Position numbers and translations under genes: made by a program
DNA from: Sphingomonadales bacterium
GTDB lineage: Bacteria; Pseudomonadota; Alphaproteobacteria; Sphingomonadales; Sphingomonadaceae
Direction of reading: 5' to 3'
Length of the DNA stretch: 64,000 bases
Assembly: GCA_016720115.1 (NCBI GenBank)
Contig: JADJXT010000002.1
Coordinates: 62,001-126,000 of the forward strand
The notes under the pieces: model-generated
Seen by the model: the letters and a program-made list of their open reading frames with translations, nothing else
What the model was told of the DNA's origin: nothing
Databases searched by the model: none
In this document: piece after piece, positions 8,919-18,216 of the stretch
Position numbering within the stretch: position 1 is the stretch's first letter
How the letters are laid out: each line of letters opens with the position of its first letter

Positions 8919-9955
8919 GCTTTCCTGCCCCTTCGCGTTTGCGCCTCGACGGTGAAGCGCTGGTCAACAACTGGAAAGCCATGGCGCGCCTCAGCGGCAT
9001 CGCGGGGACGGGGGCTGCGGTAAAGGCGGATGCCTATGGCTTGGGCGCGCGCCACGTTGTGCCAAGGCTGTGGGAGGCAGGTTGTCGCGACTTTTTCGTT
9101 GCCCATTGGGCAGAAGCGGAAGCCATAGCCGACCTTATCCCGCCTTCGAATATCTCCGTGCTCAATGGCGTGAATGCCGACGAATTCGCTCTCGCCCGCT
9201 CGATGGGTGCGGTTCCTGTATTGAATACGCCGGGGCAAATCATGGCCTGGAGAAACGCGGGAGGCGGGCGATGCCATGTCATGGTCGACAGCGGCATGAA
9301 CCGTTTGGGGCTGGGGCCGGAGCAGGTTTCAGCGCAGCTTTTTGACGGGCTGGAGGTGGACATATTGATGTCGCATCTTGCCTCGGCAGATGAGGATGTC
9401 GAGCAGAATGCGATGCAACTTGGACGGTTCAAAGAACTTTCCTCCGCAATCAGCGCCGAGCGCAAAAGTCTAGCCAATAGTGCAGGCGTCGTTCTTGGGC
9501 CCGATTACCATTTTGATCTGACCCGTCCGGGCATCGCTTTATATGGCGCCGCCGTCGTTGAGAATCTGGCGGAGGCTATCCACGCCGTGGTTCGTATTGA
9601 AGCACGCATCCTGCAAGTTAGGCATTTGGGTGCTGGAGAGCCTGTTGGATATAATGCAAGCTGGCAAACACAGCAGCCCACGACGCTGATAACTGTCGCC
9701 TATGGCTATGCCGATGGATATGCACGCGCTTTTGCGAACTGCGGCACAGTTATCGTCAATGGCCACATTTGCCCGGTGGTCGGGAGGGTTTCGATGGACT
9801 TGATTACCATCGCTGTGGGAAAAGATCAGGCGCCTGAAGAAGGTGACTGGGTGGAAATCGGTTTCGATCTGCAAGCTGCATCACAGGCAAGCGGGATATC
9901 TCCCTACGAATTGCTGACCAAACTCGGCAATCGTAGCGAGCGGCTTTGGGCTTGA
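8915..9955 (+). CDS. alr: Alanine racemase
   Basis: PLP-dependent racemase converting L-alanine to D-alanine for peptidoglycan. Lys37 in AVKADAYGLG is the Schiff-base lysine, Tyr246 in PVGYNASW corresponds to the second catalytic base, and GRVSMD and AYGYADGYAR are conserved. Length 346 is normal. The start is a TTG at 8915 that overlaps the transporter stop by 4 bases (TTGA), chosen because it keeps the usual N-terminal strand; no better ATG exists before the PLP site. Coupling to a transporter is unusual for a purely biosynthetic racemase and may mean a catabolic D-amino acid role. A strong hairpin follows at 9992-10015. Confidence 0.9.
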   Translation: MSFPAPSRLRLDGEALVNNWKAMARLSGIAGTGAAVKADAYGLGARHVVPRLWEAGCRDFFVAHWAEAEAIADLIPPSNISVLNGVNADEFALARSMGAVPVLNTPGQIMAWRNAGGGRCHVMVDSGMNRLGLGPEQVSAQLFDGLEVDILMSHLASADEDVEQNAMQLGRFKELSSAISAERKSLANSAGVVLGPDYHFDLTRPGIALYGAAVVENLAEAIHAVVRIEARILQVRHLGAGEPVGYNASWQTQQPTTLITVAYGYADGYARAFANCGTVIVNGHICPVVGRVSMDLITIAVGKDQAPEEGDWVEIGFDLQAASQASGISPYELLTKLGNRSERLWA

Positions 9956-9991
9956 TGATCCGAATTTTCTGAACTGGCCTAAAGCCAACAA

Positions 9992-10015
9992 AAAGGGCGC
10001 CCGAAGGCGCCCTTT
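9992..10015. terminator. Bidirectional rho-independent terminator
   Basis: Perfect 10-bp arms AAAGGGCGCC and GGCGCCCTTT around a CGAA tetraloop lie between the convergent alr and TonB receptor genes. A-rich sequence on the left and T-rich sequence on the right let it serve both strands. Confidence 0.85.
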
Positions 10016-10037
10016 CCGTTTCATGTCGCTGATCCGA

Positions 10038-13000
10038 TTAGAAGTCAGCGTTGATGCCGAAGAAGAAGTTCCGGCCAAAGCTGTCGAACGGATCGCCACC
10101 AGCAGTGCCCATCAGGCCGAACGGCGGCTGACGGTCAAGAATGTTGCTGACGCCTGCATAGAAGCGGAACTTGTCTGCAACATCAAAGCCGACGCGGATG
10201 TCGTGGTACAGAACAGCCGGATACCAGACGCGTTCAAACTGGTCAGCATTCTGCGGAGCCAAAAGTACGATGTCACCCGGTGTGCAGGTGCCGTTGTTGA
10301 TGCCGGTCTGGCCCGCAAATGCGCCAGTTGTGGGGCACTGACCCATATAGTTGTTCTGGGCTTCATAGGCACCAACCGTCTGCTTGCCGATATAGCGAGC
10401 TGCGTAACGAACATCCCAATTTCCGAAATCATAATCGAGAACAAGGCTTGCCGACCATTGCGGATCGCCAAGTTCGCTCAACTGACGGTTCGGAATTTCA
10501 GGGAACGTCGTGTTCGTGTAGTTGTTCAGCGACAGGACGCGCGTACCGATCAGGCTGACGCGGGCCTTATGGCCGTTGTCGAACGTATGACGATAGGCCA
10601 GGTCGAAGTCGATACCCTTGGTCTTCTGGGCCGCATAGTTGATCGGACCTTCAACAACCGCCGGGTCGTTGAACATGCCGGTCGTCGGATCGCGGCTGAT
10701 CGTGGCGCAAGCCGGTTCGCTCAGTCCTTGGGGGCTGTTGTAGCAAAGGTTCACGATCTGCTGGGCAGAAAGCACGGCGATCAGGTTATCCACCTTGATG
10801 TCGTAATAGTCGACCGTGAAGCTCAGGCCCGGGATGAACCGCGGCTCGATAACAGCGCCGATGGTCAAGCTCTTGCCGCGTTCTTCGACCAGCGTCGGGT
10901 TGCCTCCGAGAAGTACCGAGGTGCCCGAGGTGCGAGCAAGACAGTTGATCCAGGGCGATCCTGCAAGAACCGGGAAGCTGCTGCTCGAGCAGGCGGCTTC
11001 GGCGGCTGCGTTGATCGTGGTCGGAACACCGGCCGCGGCGCAGTTTGCAGCCCGATTGGGGTTGGTGTTGATATTCGAAGAGTCGCACGGGTCAGCCAAG
11101 CCGTTGGCAAAGTTCTGGCCCTGAGGCGAATACAGGTCCGACTGGGTCGGCGCGCGAACCGATGTTGCATAGGCCGCACGGAAACGAATATCTTCGATGG
11201 GAGCATAAACGCCCTGGATGTTGTAGGCGTATACGGTTCCCGTGGCATTGTTATAGTCCGAAACGCGACCTGCCAGATTGACCGACAATTCGTGAGCGAA
11301 CGGAAGGTCTTTGAGCAGCGGGAACTGAAGTTCGGCGTAGGCTTCCTTGACCTTCAAATCGGGCGGCGTGAAATCCTGAAGCGCGTTCAGGAAGGTTGCG
11401 CCGCTCGACGTCAGTTCATCATAGTCCGTTCCAGCCTTTTCACGGCGATATTCAGCGCCGACCGCGAACGCAATCGGGCCGCCGGGCAGTTCGAACAGTT
11501 GCGAGAAGTCACCTGCGACAAAGGCTGAAGCGACAAACTGGCGGGCAAACTGATCGGTAATGCTGTCGCGATGGATATAGGCCAACGCCTCAGCAGAAGC
11601 CTGACCCTGACCGAACGCATTCACAGGAACGCAAGCGGTGTCGACATTCGACACTGCGTTCACGCGACAGATCACGCGTTGGCCGGCGCTGTTTACTGCA
11701 TAGTTGGTGCCGGTAAAGCCAGCCGGTGCGATGATGGCGTCAACTGCGCGGTTGAAACCGGCATAATCGGTGCCATCTTCAGTAAACAGCAACAAGTTGT
11801 TGTTGTTGTATGAGAGTTCGTCGAAGCGACCGTAGTTGAGGGCGACTTCATATTTCCAGTCTTCGTTGAAAGTGCCTTCAACACCCGCGACAACACGGAA
11901 TGTTTCACGCTTTGCTTCCAGACCGCGACCGCCAAAGTCGATGTTGAAGCGTCCGAGCGGCATTGATGCAGTCGAAGTACCACGAAGAACTGCGCTTCCC
12001 GGGATGGCGGTTCCAGCAACGGTTCCGGCGCAAACGCCAAAGCTGCGGAGCATCGTGAGGTTTTGAGCCGACAGGAAGCCGTTGTCGCACTTGACCGACG
12101 GGCCACCCAAAGTTCCGGGGACGCTTGTGAAGAAGCTCGGCTGACCTTCGCCAGTGGCGTCGGTACGAACATATTTCGCTTCAACGAACGGACGGAAAGC
12201 ATCCGAAACGTCATAGTGCGCCAGAAGGTTGACCGCCACGCGGTCCACACCTGCAAGCAGGCTGCCGGTATTACGCAGAGTGGAGCCATAGCCGCCCAGT
12301 TGGTTACCCGAGCCAACGCCTGCAAAAGACTGCGTCGGCGTGTCGAGGAAGATATCGCCTGCATCGTTGAAGCGAAGGAATACACCGCCTCCGATTCCGC
12401 CAATGGTGCCTGCATCCGAAATCGATGAATTGCGAATGCCGCAAAGGAAGGTGTTGTCGGGAATACCGTCAGTTGCGCTGAAGCCGGTTTCCCCGCCTGC
12501 TACGCCTTGCGCGTCGGTCAACTGGAACTGACAGCGACCGCTTGCAGCGCCGGTGAGGCGATCACGCTCATACATCAGCAACGGATTCTGGCGGGTATAT
12601 TCTGCAGCGATCGCGATATTGCCGCGACCATCGGCAAAGTTGGTGCCAGCGATGCCGCTGACAAAATAGGTGCCGCGGTCACCACGCGACGAAATGCCGC
12701 CCTGGGCACGCAAAGCGATACCGTCAAAGTCGCGCTTCATGACGAAGTTGACAACACCGGCAACAGCGTCCGAACCGTAGATTGCCGAGTTGCCGCCTGT
12801 CACCACATCGATGCGGTCAACCAGATCGATAGGAACGGTGTTGACGTCGAACCCTTCCGAGCCGGGTGTCGATGTTACGTGGCGACGGCCATTGATCAGC
12901 ACTAGTGTACGCGACGTTCCGAGGCCACGAAGGTCAAGCAGGCTGAGGCCTGCCGTGCCGATAAAGCGGCTTGAGTTACCCGAGCTGAAGGTCGAACGCA

Positions 13001-13280
13001 GTGAGGGCAGATCGTTCAGCGCGTCACCCAGCGAAATTTCGCCAGTACCGGTGATGTCATCGACGGTAACCGAAGTCATCGGGGTGTTCGACTCAAGGGT
13101 CGGACGCGAAATGCGCGAGCCGGTAACCAGAATTGGCGCACCAGATTCTTCTTCTTCGGCTTCATCCTGCTGGTCTTCGGCCTGTGCCGTTTCGTCGGCC
13201 GATTGGGCAAATGCGGGTTGCATCGCCATCATAGCGAGCCCGATGCACGAGCCGGTTACCATTAAACGCGTCTTTTTCAT
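10038..13280 (-). CDS. TonB-dependent outer-membrane receptor
   Basis: 1080-residue outer-membrane transporter powered by TonB-ExbBD. MKKTRLMVTGSCIGLAMMAM...AFA is a signal peptide; an acidic linker (EDQQDEAEEEES) precedes ILVTGSRI, the TonB-box region, followed by a plug domain (DALNDLPSLRSTFSSGN, VTGGNSAIYGSDAVAGVVNFV) and a long 22-strand type barrel ending in a C-terminal phenylalanine (GINADF), the BAM recognition signal. The start at 13278-13280 follows GGGGAGC. The size and the TGSRI/NSAIYGSDAVAG features match the large sphingomonad and Caulobacter Oar/OmpA-like receptors often tied to peptides or complex carbohydrates; the ligand is not identifiable. Monocistronic. Confidence 0.92.
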   Translation of the reverse strand: MKKTRLMVTGSCIGLAMMAMQPAFAQSADETAQAEDQQDEAEEEESGAPILVTGSRISRPTLESNTPMTSVTVDDITGTGEISLGDALNDLPSLRSTFSSGNSSRFIGTAGLSLLDLRGLGTSRTLVLINGRRHVTSTPGSEGFDVNTVPIDLVDRIDVVTGGNSAIYGSDAVAGVVNFVMKRDFDGIALRAQGGISSRGDRGTYFVSGIAGTNFADGRGNIAIAAEYTRQNPLLMYERDRLTGAASGRCQFQLTDAQGVAGGETGFSATDGIPDNTFLCGIRNSSISDAGTIGGIGGGVFLRFNDAGDIFLDTPTQSFAGVGSGNQLGGYGSTLRNTGSLLAGVDRVAVNLLAHYDVSDAFRPFVEAKYVRTDATGEGQPSFFTSVPGTLGGPSVKCDNGFLSAQNLTMLRSFGVCAGTVAGTAIPGSAVLRGTSTASMPLGRFNIDFGGRGLEAKRETFRVVAGVEGTFNEDWKYEVALNYGRFDELSYNNNNLLLFTEDGTDYAGFNRAVDAIIAPAGFTGTNYAVNSAGQRVICRVNAVSNVDTACVPVNAFGQGQASAEALAYIHRDSITDQFARQFVASAFVAGDFSQLFELPGGPIAFAVGAEYRREKAGTDYDELTSSGATFLNALQDFTPPDLKVKEAYAELQFPLLKDLPFAHELSVNLAGRVSDYNNATGTVYAYNIQGVYAPIEDIRFRAAYATSVRAPTQSDLYSPQGQNFANGLADPCDSSNINTNPNRAANCAAAGVPTTINAAAEAACSSSSFPVLAGSPWINCLARTSGTSVLLGGNPTLVEERGKSLTIGAVIEPRFIPGLSFTVDYYDIKVDNLIAVLSAQQIVNLCYNSPQGLSEPACATISRDPTTGMFNDPAVVEGPINYAAQKTKGIDFDLAYRHTFDNGHKARVSLIGTRVLSLNNYTNTTFPEIPNRQLSELGDPQWSASLVLDYDFGNWDVRYAARYIGKQTVGAYEAQNNYMGQCPTTGAFAGQTGINNGTCTPGDIVLLAPQNADQFERVWYPAVLYHDIRVGFDVADKFRFYAGVSNILDRQPPFGLMGTAGGDPFDSFGRNFFFGINADF

Positions 13281-13299
13281 GAAAAGCTCCCCAGTTGAG

Positions 13300-13314
13300 A
13301 ATTCATTTTGAATT
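13300..13314. promoter_or_regulatory. Palindrome AATTCA-TTT-TGAATT upstream of TonB receptor
   Basis: Perfect 6-bp arms separated by three bases, 20 bp before the receptor start codon. It lies next to the ribosome site, so it could be a repressor operator or a leader hairpin. Confidence 0.4.
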
Positions 13315-13565
13315 AATGTGGGGCTTAACCGGAGCGGGAGCGATTTTGCAAGGCCGTAAGCCGAAAATCCTTGGTTTTTGGCCCTATGTTGCGAATTCGC
13401 CACAGTGCAGATTCCTGCGTCCATATGATTTCGCGAAAGCTAATGGCGGCGAACTATTATCATTTGAAACTAAATTACGACCATGAAGCCGACTGGGGAC
13501 AAAAGTTACTCTCGGGCAGGCGGAGCCGCAATTTCACCCAGCCAAGGCGCATTGTAAACTTCTGT

Positions 13566-13587
13566 GCATAACAATGATTGTTGATGC
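13566..13587. promoter_or_regulatory. Extended dyad upstream of phaR
   Basis: GCAT-AACAAT-G-ATTGTT-G-ATGC is almost perfectly symmetric, with one extra base on the right side. It sits 115-136 bp before phaR. It may be an operator for PhaR itself or for another regulator. Confidence 0.45.
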
Positions 13588-13629
13588 GGCACGCTGTCGG
13601 CATCGAATCGCTGTGCCTTATGGCATGCG

Positions 13630-13644
13630 TGTTGCGACGCAACA
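13630..13644. promoter_or_regulatory. phaR: Candidate PhaR operator
   Basis: Perfect 15-bp palindrome TGTTGCG-A-CGCAACA, 58-72 bp before the phaR start. Its core has the TGC-N3-GCA form reported for PhaR sites in other alphaproteobacteria, so autoregulation is inferred. Confidence 0.5.
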
Positions 13645-13701
13645 TGTACTGCGCTACGAGGTGATGCTCTCGAAATTCGGGAACCAATCAGGGAACATAA
13701 A

Positions 13702-14259
13702 ATGGCGCGCAAGGCAACGGCAGATTCCGACGGTCCGATTATCATAAAGAAATATGCGAACCGGCGCCTCTACAATACGCAGTCGTCGAAATATATTACG
13801 CTCGACTATCTGGCCGAACTGACGCGCAAGGACGTCGAATTCAAGGTGGTCGATGCCAAGACTGGCGATGATATCACCCACAGCGTGTTGACCCAGATCA
13901 TCATGGAAGAGGAAAATGGCGGGCAGGGGATGCTGCCGGTCAATTTCCTGCGCCAGATTATCGCGCTCTACGGGGATTCGATGCAGGGCCTGGTGCCGCA
14001 ATTCCTCGAAAATTCGATGAACAATTTCAGGAAGAACCAGAAGCAGGTTCAGGATGTCATCGAGAATGCGCTGACATCCGGCCCGTTCGGCCATATCGCC
14101 AAGCAGAATATCGAAATGATGAAAGCCGCGCGGGAGGCCTTCGTTCCCAGCCTGGGCGGATTGGCTGCCAAAAAGGAAAAAACGGGCGAAAATCTCGATG
14201 ATCTGAAAAAGCAGATGGCCGAGTTGCAGGCAAAGATCGACAAGCTCTCCAAAGAGTAA
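13702..14259 (+). CDS. phaR: Polyhydroxyalkanoate synthesis repressor PhaR
   Basis: DNA- and PHB-binding repressor that senses polymer granules and controls phasin and PHA genes. The N-terminal PHB/PHA accumulation domain (IIIKKYANRRLYNTQSSKYITLDYLAEL, about residues 12-40) is highly conserved; the following DITHSVLTQIIMEEE region and the C-terminal helices ending in a coiled coil (LDDLKKQMAELQAKIDKLSKE) complete a normal 185-residue protein. The ATG follows AGGGAAC. No phaC or phasin gene is nearby, so targets are elsewhere. Palindromes upstream suggest autorepression. It is followed on the same strand by proS after 50 bp. Confidence 0.95.
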   Translation: MARKATADSDGPIIIKKYANRRLYNTQSSKYITLDYLAELTRKDVEFKVVDAKTGDDITHSVLTQIIMEEENGGQGMLPVNFLRQIIALYGDSMQGLVPQFLENSMNNFRKNQKQVQDVIENALTSGPFGHIAKQNIEMMKAAREAFVPSLGGLAAKKEKTGENLDDLKKQMAELQAKIDKLSKE

Positions 14260-14309
14260 GCCGCCGCATGGTTGCGGTTGGGCCGCCAAGCCGCTAGGGC
14301 CTGCTGCCC

Positions 14310-15836
14310 ATGAAACACGCACTATCCGTTACCCGCCAACAGAATTTCGCCGCCTGGTATCAGGAGGTCATTTCCGAAGCCGATCTGGCCGAGGAATCGG
14401 GTGTGCGCGGCTGCATGGTCATCCGGCCCTGGGGCTATGGCATCTGGGAGCGCATCCAGAAACTGATGGACGCCGAAATCAAGAAGGCGGGCGTCGAGAA
14501 TTGCTATTTCCCGCTCTTCATCCCGCTCTCCTTCTTTGGGAAGGAAGCCGATCATGTTGAGGGGTTTGCCAAGGAAATGGCTGTGGTCACGCATCACCGC
14601 CTTGTGGGTGATGGCAAGGGCAAGCTGATTCCCGATCCCGAAAGCAAACTGGAAGAACCGCTTGTCGTGCGCCCGACATCCGAAACCGTCATCGGCGCGG
14701 CGATGAGTCGCTGGGTGCAAAGCTGGCGCGATCTGCCGCTGATGGTCAACCAGTGGGCGAATGTCGTGCGCTGGGAAATGCGCACCCGCATGTTCCTGCG
14801 CACCAGCGAATTCCTCTGGCAGGAAGGTCATACCGCGCATGCCGATCGCGACGACGCGATGCAGGAAACGATGCGCGCGCTCGAAATGTATCGCGCCTTT
14901 GCCGAAGGACCGCTGGCGATGCCGGTCGTAGCTGGCGAGAAGCCCGAAAATGAGCGCTTCCCCGGCGCCGTCGCAACCTATTCGATCGAAGCGATGATGC
15001 AGGACGGCAAGGCCTTGCAGGCTGGCACATCGCACTATCTGGGCACTGGCTTTGCCGAGGCGGCAGGCATCAAATATCAGGACAAGGAGGGCGGACAGCA
15101 ATTCGCCCACACCACCAGCTGGGGCGTCTCGACCCGCATGATCGGCGGTGTCATCATGACGCATGGCGATGACGATGGCTTGCGCTGCCCGCCGCAAATC
15201 GCGCCCTGGCAGATTGTGATCGTGCCGATGCTGCGCGACGATGATGGCGACGCTGCCGTGCTCGAATATTGCCGCAATCTCTGGAAAGAACTGGGCGCGC
15301 TGTCGGCCTTTGGTGAACCTGTCCGCGTACTGCTCGATACCAAGGCCGCCAAGGCGTCGAACAAGCGCTGGGCCTGGGTGAAAAAGGGTGCGCCGATCAT
15401 ATTGGAGGTCGGCCCGCGCGATGTATCCGAATGCAAGACCGCTGTCCTCCGCCGCGACAGGCTGTACAAGGATGATGGCAAGCTCAGCACGGCATTCACG
15501 CCCAAGGATGAGTTTGTCGCACAAGCAGCGGCAATGCTTGAGGAAATTCAGGTTACGCTACACAGCGAAGCCAGGGCACGGCTTGAAGCCAATATATCGC
15601 GCGATGTGTCCGATCTTGCAGCGCATTACAAAGGTGATGAGGCGAAGTTTGCCGGCTGGGTCGAAGTGCAATGGGCGCGCCCGACGGGGGCTGCGCTGGA
15701 CAAGATTGTCGAGCAGTTGAAGGCGCTCAAACTCACCATGCGCAATGCCCCGCTCGACGCAGCGCCCGCCGATGGCGTCTGCTTCTTCACCGGCGAACCG
15801 GCGGTCGAGCGCATCCTTATCGGACGGACTTATTGA
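14310..15836 (+). CDS. proS: Prolyl-tRNA synthetase, short eukaryote/archaeal-like type
   Basis: Class II aminoacyl-tRNA synthetase charging tRNA-Pro. The 508-residue form lacks the INS editing insertion between motifs 2 and 3 found in the long bacterial type and instead resembles the archaeal/eukaryotic type (ProS type 3): CYFPLFIPLSFF and the TSETVIGAAMSRWV segment, motif 2 around VVRWEMRTRMFLRTSEFLWQEGHTAH, and the C-terminal Cys/aromatic end. Members of this type usually lack cis editing of Ala-tRNA-Pro, so a trans editing factor would be expected elsewhere. It lies between phaR and rnr on the same strand. Confidence 0.93.
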   Translation: MKHALSVTRQQNFAAWYQEVISEADLAEESGVRGCMVIRPWGYGIWERIQKLMDAEIKKAGVENCYFPLFIPLSFFGKEADHVEGFAKEMAVVTHHRLVGDGKGKLIPDPESKLEEPLVVRPTSETVIGAAMSRWVQSWRDLPLMVNQWANVVRWEMRTRMFLRTSEFLWQEGHTAHADRDDAMQETMRALEMYRAFAEGPLAMPVVAGEKPENERFPGAVATYSIEAMMQDGKALQAGTSHYLGTGFAEAAGIKYQDKEGGQQFAHTTSWGVSTRMIGGVIMTHGDDDGLRCPPQIAPWQIVIVPMLRDDDGDAAVLEYCRNLWKELGALSAFGEPVRVLLDTKAAKASNKRWAWVKKGAPIILEVGPRDVSECKTAVLRRDRLYKDDGKLSTAFTPKDEFVAQAAAMLEEIQVTLHSEARARLEANISRDVSDLAAHYKGDEAKFAGWVEVQWARPTGAALDKIVEQLKALKLTMRNAPLDAAPADGVCFFTGEPAVERILIGRTY

Positions 15837-15844
15837 TTTGATTT

Positions 15845-15900
15845 TTCACGCAGAGACGCAGAGTCAGGCAACTCTGCGCTTCTCTGCGCCTCTGCGCGAA
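15845..15900. repeat. Dispersed palindromic repeat, CGCAGAG family (copy 1)
   Basis: Left arm TTCACGCAGAGACGCAGAG and right arm of CTCTGCG units ending CTCTGCGCGAA fill the gap between proS and rnr. Same family as 18217-18399 and 63256-63342. Confidence 0.8.
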
Positions 15901-15906
15901 GCAAAT

Positions 15907-18210
15907 ATGTCCGGAGCAATCGGTTTGAACAAACGATCAAAATATTCCGGTTTGCCAAGCCGCGAGCAGATCCTCGAATTTATCGAGTCCTCGAAAGAAC
16001 CCGCAGGAAAGCGGGAAATCGCACGCGCCTTTGGCCTTTATGGCAGCGACAAGATTGCGTTGAAGGCGTTGCTGAAGGACATGACCGACGAAGGGCTGAT
16101 CGACGCGGCGCCGGGCAGGGCATTCCACAAGATGGGCGGCGTTCCGCGGGTTACCGTACTCAAGATCGTCGATGTCGATGGCAACCAACTGATTGCCGTG
16201 CCCGAACGGTGGGAGGCAGAGGGCATAGCGCTGCCGAAGCTCCGCGTGGTCGAACGTGGACGCAAGGGGGCGCTTGGCATTGGCGACCGTATTCTTGCCC
16301 GCACGGAAGAAGCCGGAAAAGGCTGGCTTGCGTATCCGATGAAGAAGCTCGCCAAGGCCAGCGAGCAGATTTTGGGTGTGGTTGAGGAAAGTGACAATGG
16401 CCGTTTCTGGCTGAAATCGACCGACAAGAAGGCGCGTTTCGATATCCCGCTGTTCGAAATCGGCGAAGCGCAGCCGGGCGATCTGGTGCTGGCAGAGCTT
16501 GGTGGGCGGGCAGGGCAGAAGAAAGCGCGCGTCACCGATGTGCTCGGCGATCCCTTCGCGCCGCGCAGTTTCAGCCTGATTGCCATCCACAAATTCGGGA
16601 TTCCGTTCGAGATTCCGGAAGAGGTCGAGGCAGAGGCGCTGCATGTCAGCAAACTGCCCGTTACAGCCGACCATCGCGAAGACCTGCGCCACCTGCCGAT
16701 CATCGCCATCGATCCGCGTGACGCGCGCGATTTCGACGACGCGGTCTGGGCAACGCCAGATGATGATCCAAAAAATGCAAATGGTTTCAAAGCTATCGTA
16801 GCGATAGCTGATGTCAGCTATTATGTACGTCCGGGAAGTGCGCTCGACCGTGAGGCGGCAAAGCGCGGGAACAGCGTCTATTTCCCCGACCGCGTCGTGC
16901 CGATGCTGCCCCACGCACTGTCTTCGGACAAATGTTCGCTGCGCGCAGGCGAAGATCGCGCGGTGCTGGCCTGCCATATGCAGATCGATGCAGGCGGGCA
17001 TGTGACGTCATGGCGCTTTTCCCGTGCCATCGTCCGGATTTCGGCAAACATTCCCTATCAGGATGCACAGGATGCGATCGACGGGAAGCTTGAGCATCCG
17101 ATGCTGGAGAGTGCGCTCAAACCGCTCTGGGCGTGCTGGCAACTCCTCAAAAATGCGCGAGACAGGCGCAATCCATTGGAACTCAATCTGCCCGAACGGC
17201 GCATCACGCTCGACGATGCGGGCAGGGTAGTCGGGGTTGCGGTGCGCGAGCATCTCGATGCGCATCAGGTGATCGAGGATTTCATGATTGCCGCCAATGT
17301 CGCAGCCGCAAAAGCGCTCGAAGAGAAAAAGTCGCCGCTGATCTATCGCGTCCACGAACCGCCCGCGCGCGAAAAGCTGGTCGCGCTCAAGGATTATCTC
17401 AAAACCTTCGATCTTGAATTTGCGCTGGGGCAGGTGGTGCGCCCGTCGACCTTCAACGCCATCATCGACAAGGTGCAGGAGCATGACGAGATCCTGCCGC
17501 AGATCATGGAGGCGGTGCTGCGCAGCCAGACGCAGGCCTATTACACCCCGCAAAATGCCGGACATTTCGGGCTGGCGCTGGGCAGCTACGCGCATTTCAC
17601 CTCGCCAATCCGCCGTTATGCCGACCTGATCGTCCACCGCGCGCTGGTGAGCGCCTATGATCTGGAATTGCCTGCACCCAAGGATGGTTCGATCAAGCCT
17701 GTGACTGGTCTTTCGGCGCGCGATTTCGAACGGCTTGACGTCACGTCGGAGATGATCAGCCGTGCCGAACGCCGCGCAATGGAGGCCGAGCGCGAAACGA
17801 CCGACCGTTATGTGGCGGCCTTCCTTGCCTCGCAGATTGGCCAGATCGTCGATGTGCGGATCACCGGCGTGCAGAATTTCGGTTTCTTTGCGACGGTGGA
17901 ATCGATTGGCGGTGACGGTCTGGTTCCTGTCTCAACCCTGGGTGCGGAACGCTTTTTCTATGATGAGGCAAGCCAGACGCTGACCGGTGAGGAGAGCGGC
18001 GACGAATATCGTCCCGGAATGCGGCTGAAACTGCGTCTGGCAGAGGCCAATCCGGTATCGGGCGCGCTGCGTTTCGAATTGCCCGAAGGCGGCAGCTATG
18101 CCCCGGCCCGGATGCAGCGCCCGTCGGGAGTGAAGCACAAGGGCAAGCATATGGCGGGCAAGCGCGGGCGACCATCGAACATCCGGCATCAGGGGAAAAA
18201 GCGGCGTTGA
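15907..18210 (+). CDS. rnr: Ribonuclease R
   Basis: Processive 3'-5' exoribonuclease of the RNB family, degrading structured RNA. The 767-residue protein has an N-terminal winged-helix region (PSREQILEFIESS, REIARAFGL), cold-shock domains, the RNB catalytic segment IDPRDARDFDDAVWA with the metal-binding aspartates (about residues 275-285), a C-terminal S1 domain (IGQIVDVRITGVQNFGFFATVE) and a basic tail (KHKGKHMAGKRGRP). The ATG at 15907 is selected because the upstream in-frame reading would translate the palindromic repeat. Translation therefore begins directly after that repeat, which may affect its expression. Confidence 0.94.
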   Translation: MSGAIGLNKRSKYSGLPSREQILEFIESSKEPAGKREIARAFGLYGSDKIALKALLKDMTDEGLIDAAPGRAFHKMGGVPRVTVLKIVDVDGNQLIAVPERWEAEGIALPKLRVVERGRKGALGIGDRILARTEEAGKGWLAYPMKKLAKASEQILGVVEESDNGRFWLKSTDKKARFDIPLFEIGEAQPGDLVLAELGGRAGQKKARVTDVLGDPFAPRSFSLIAIHKFGIPFEIPEEVEAEALHVSKLPVTADHREDLRHLPIIAIDPRDARDFDDAVWATPDDDPKNANGFKAIVAIADVSYYVRPGSALDREAAKRGNSVYFPDRVVPMLPHALSSDKCSLRAGEDRAVLACHMQIDAGGHVTSWRFSRAIVRISANIPYQDAQDAIDGKLEHPMLESALKPLWACWQLLKNARDRRNPLELNLPERRITLDDAGRVVGVAVREHLDAHQVIEDFMIAANVAAAKALEEKKSPLIYRVHEPPAREKLVALKDYLKTFDLEFALGQVVRPSTFNAIIDKVQEHDEILPQIMEAVLRSQTQAYYTPQNAGHFGLALGSYAHFTSPIRRYADLIVHRALVSAYDLELPAPKDGSIKPVTGLSARDFERLDVTSEMISRAERRAMEAERETTDRYVAAFLASQIGQIVDVRITGVQNFGFFATVESIGGDGLVPVSTLGAERFFYDEASQTLTGEESGDEYRPGMRLKLRLAEANPVSGALRFELPEGGSYAPARMQRPSGVKHKGKHMAGKRGRPSNIRHQGKKRR

Positions 18211-18216
18211 AATGGG

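Larger units (their letters stand above)
13281..13701. other. 421-bp divergent control region of the TonB receptor and phaR
   Basis: No convincing gene. It holds leader and promoter sequence for both divergent genes and three operator-like dyads, listed separately (13300-13314, 13566-13587, 13630-13644). The middle, about 13430-13520, is AT-richer than the surroundings. Confidence 0.6.

Noticed and set aside
10023..11528. 501-codon open frame antisense to the TonB receptor
   Set aside because: Opposite a well-supported receptor and begins in its terminator region.
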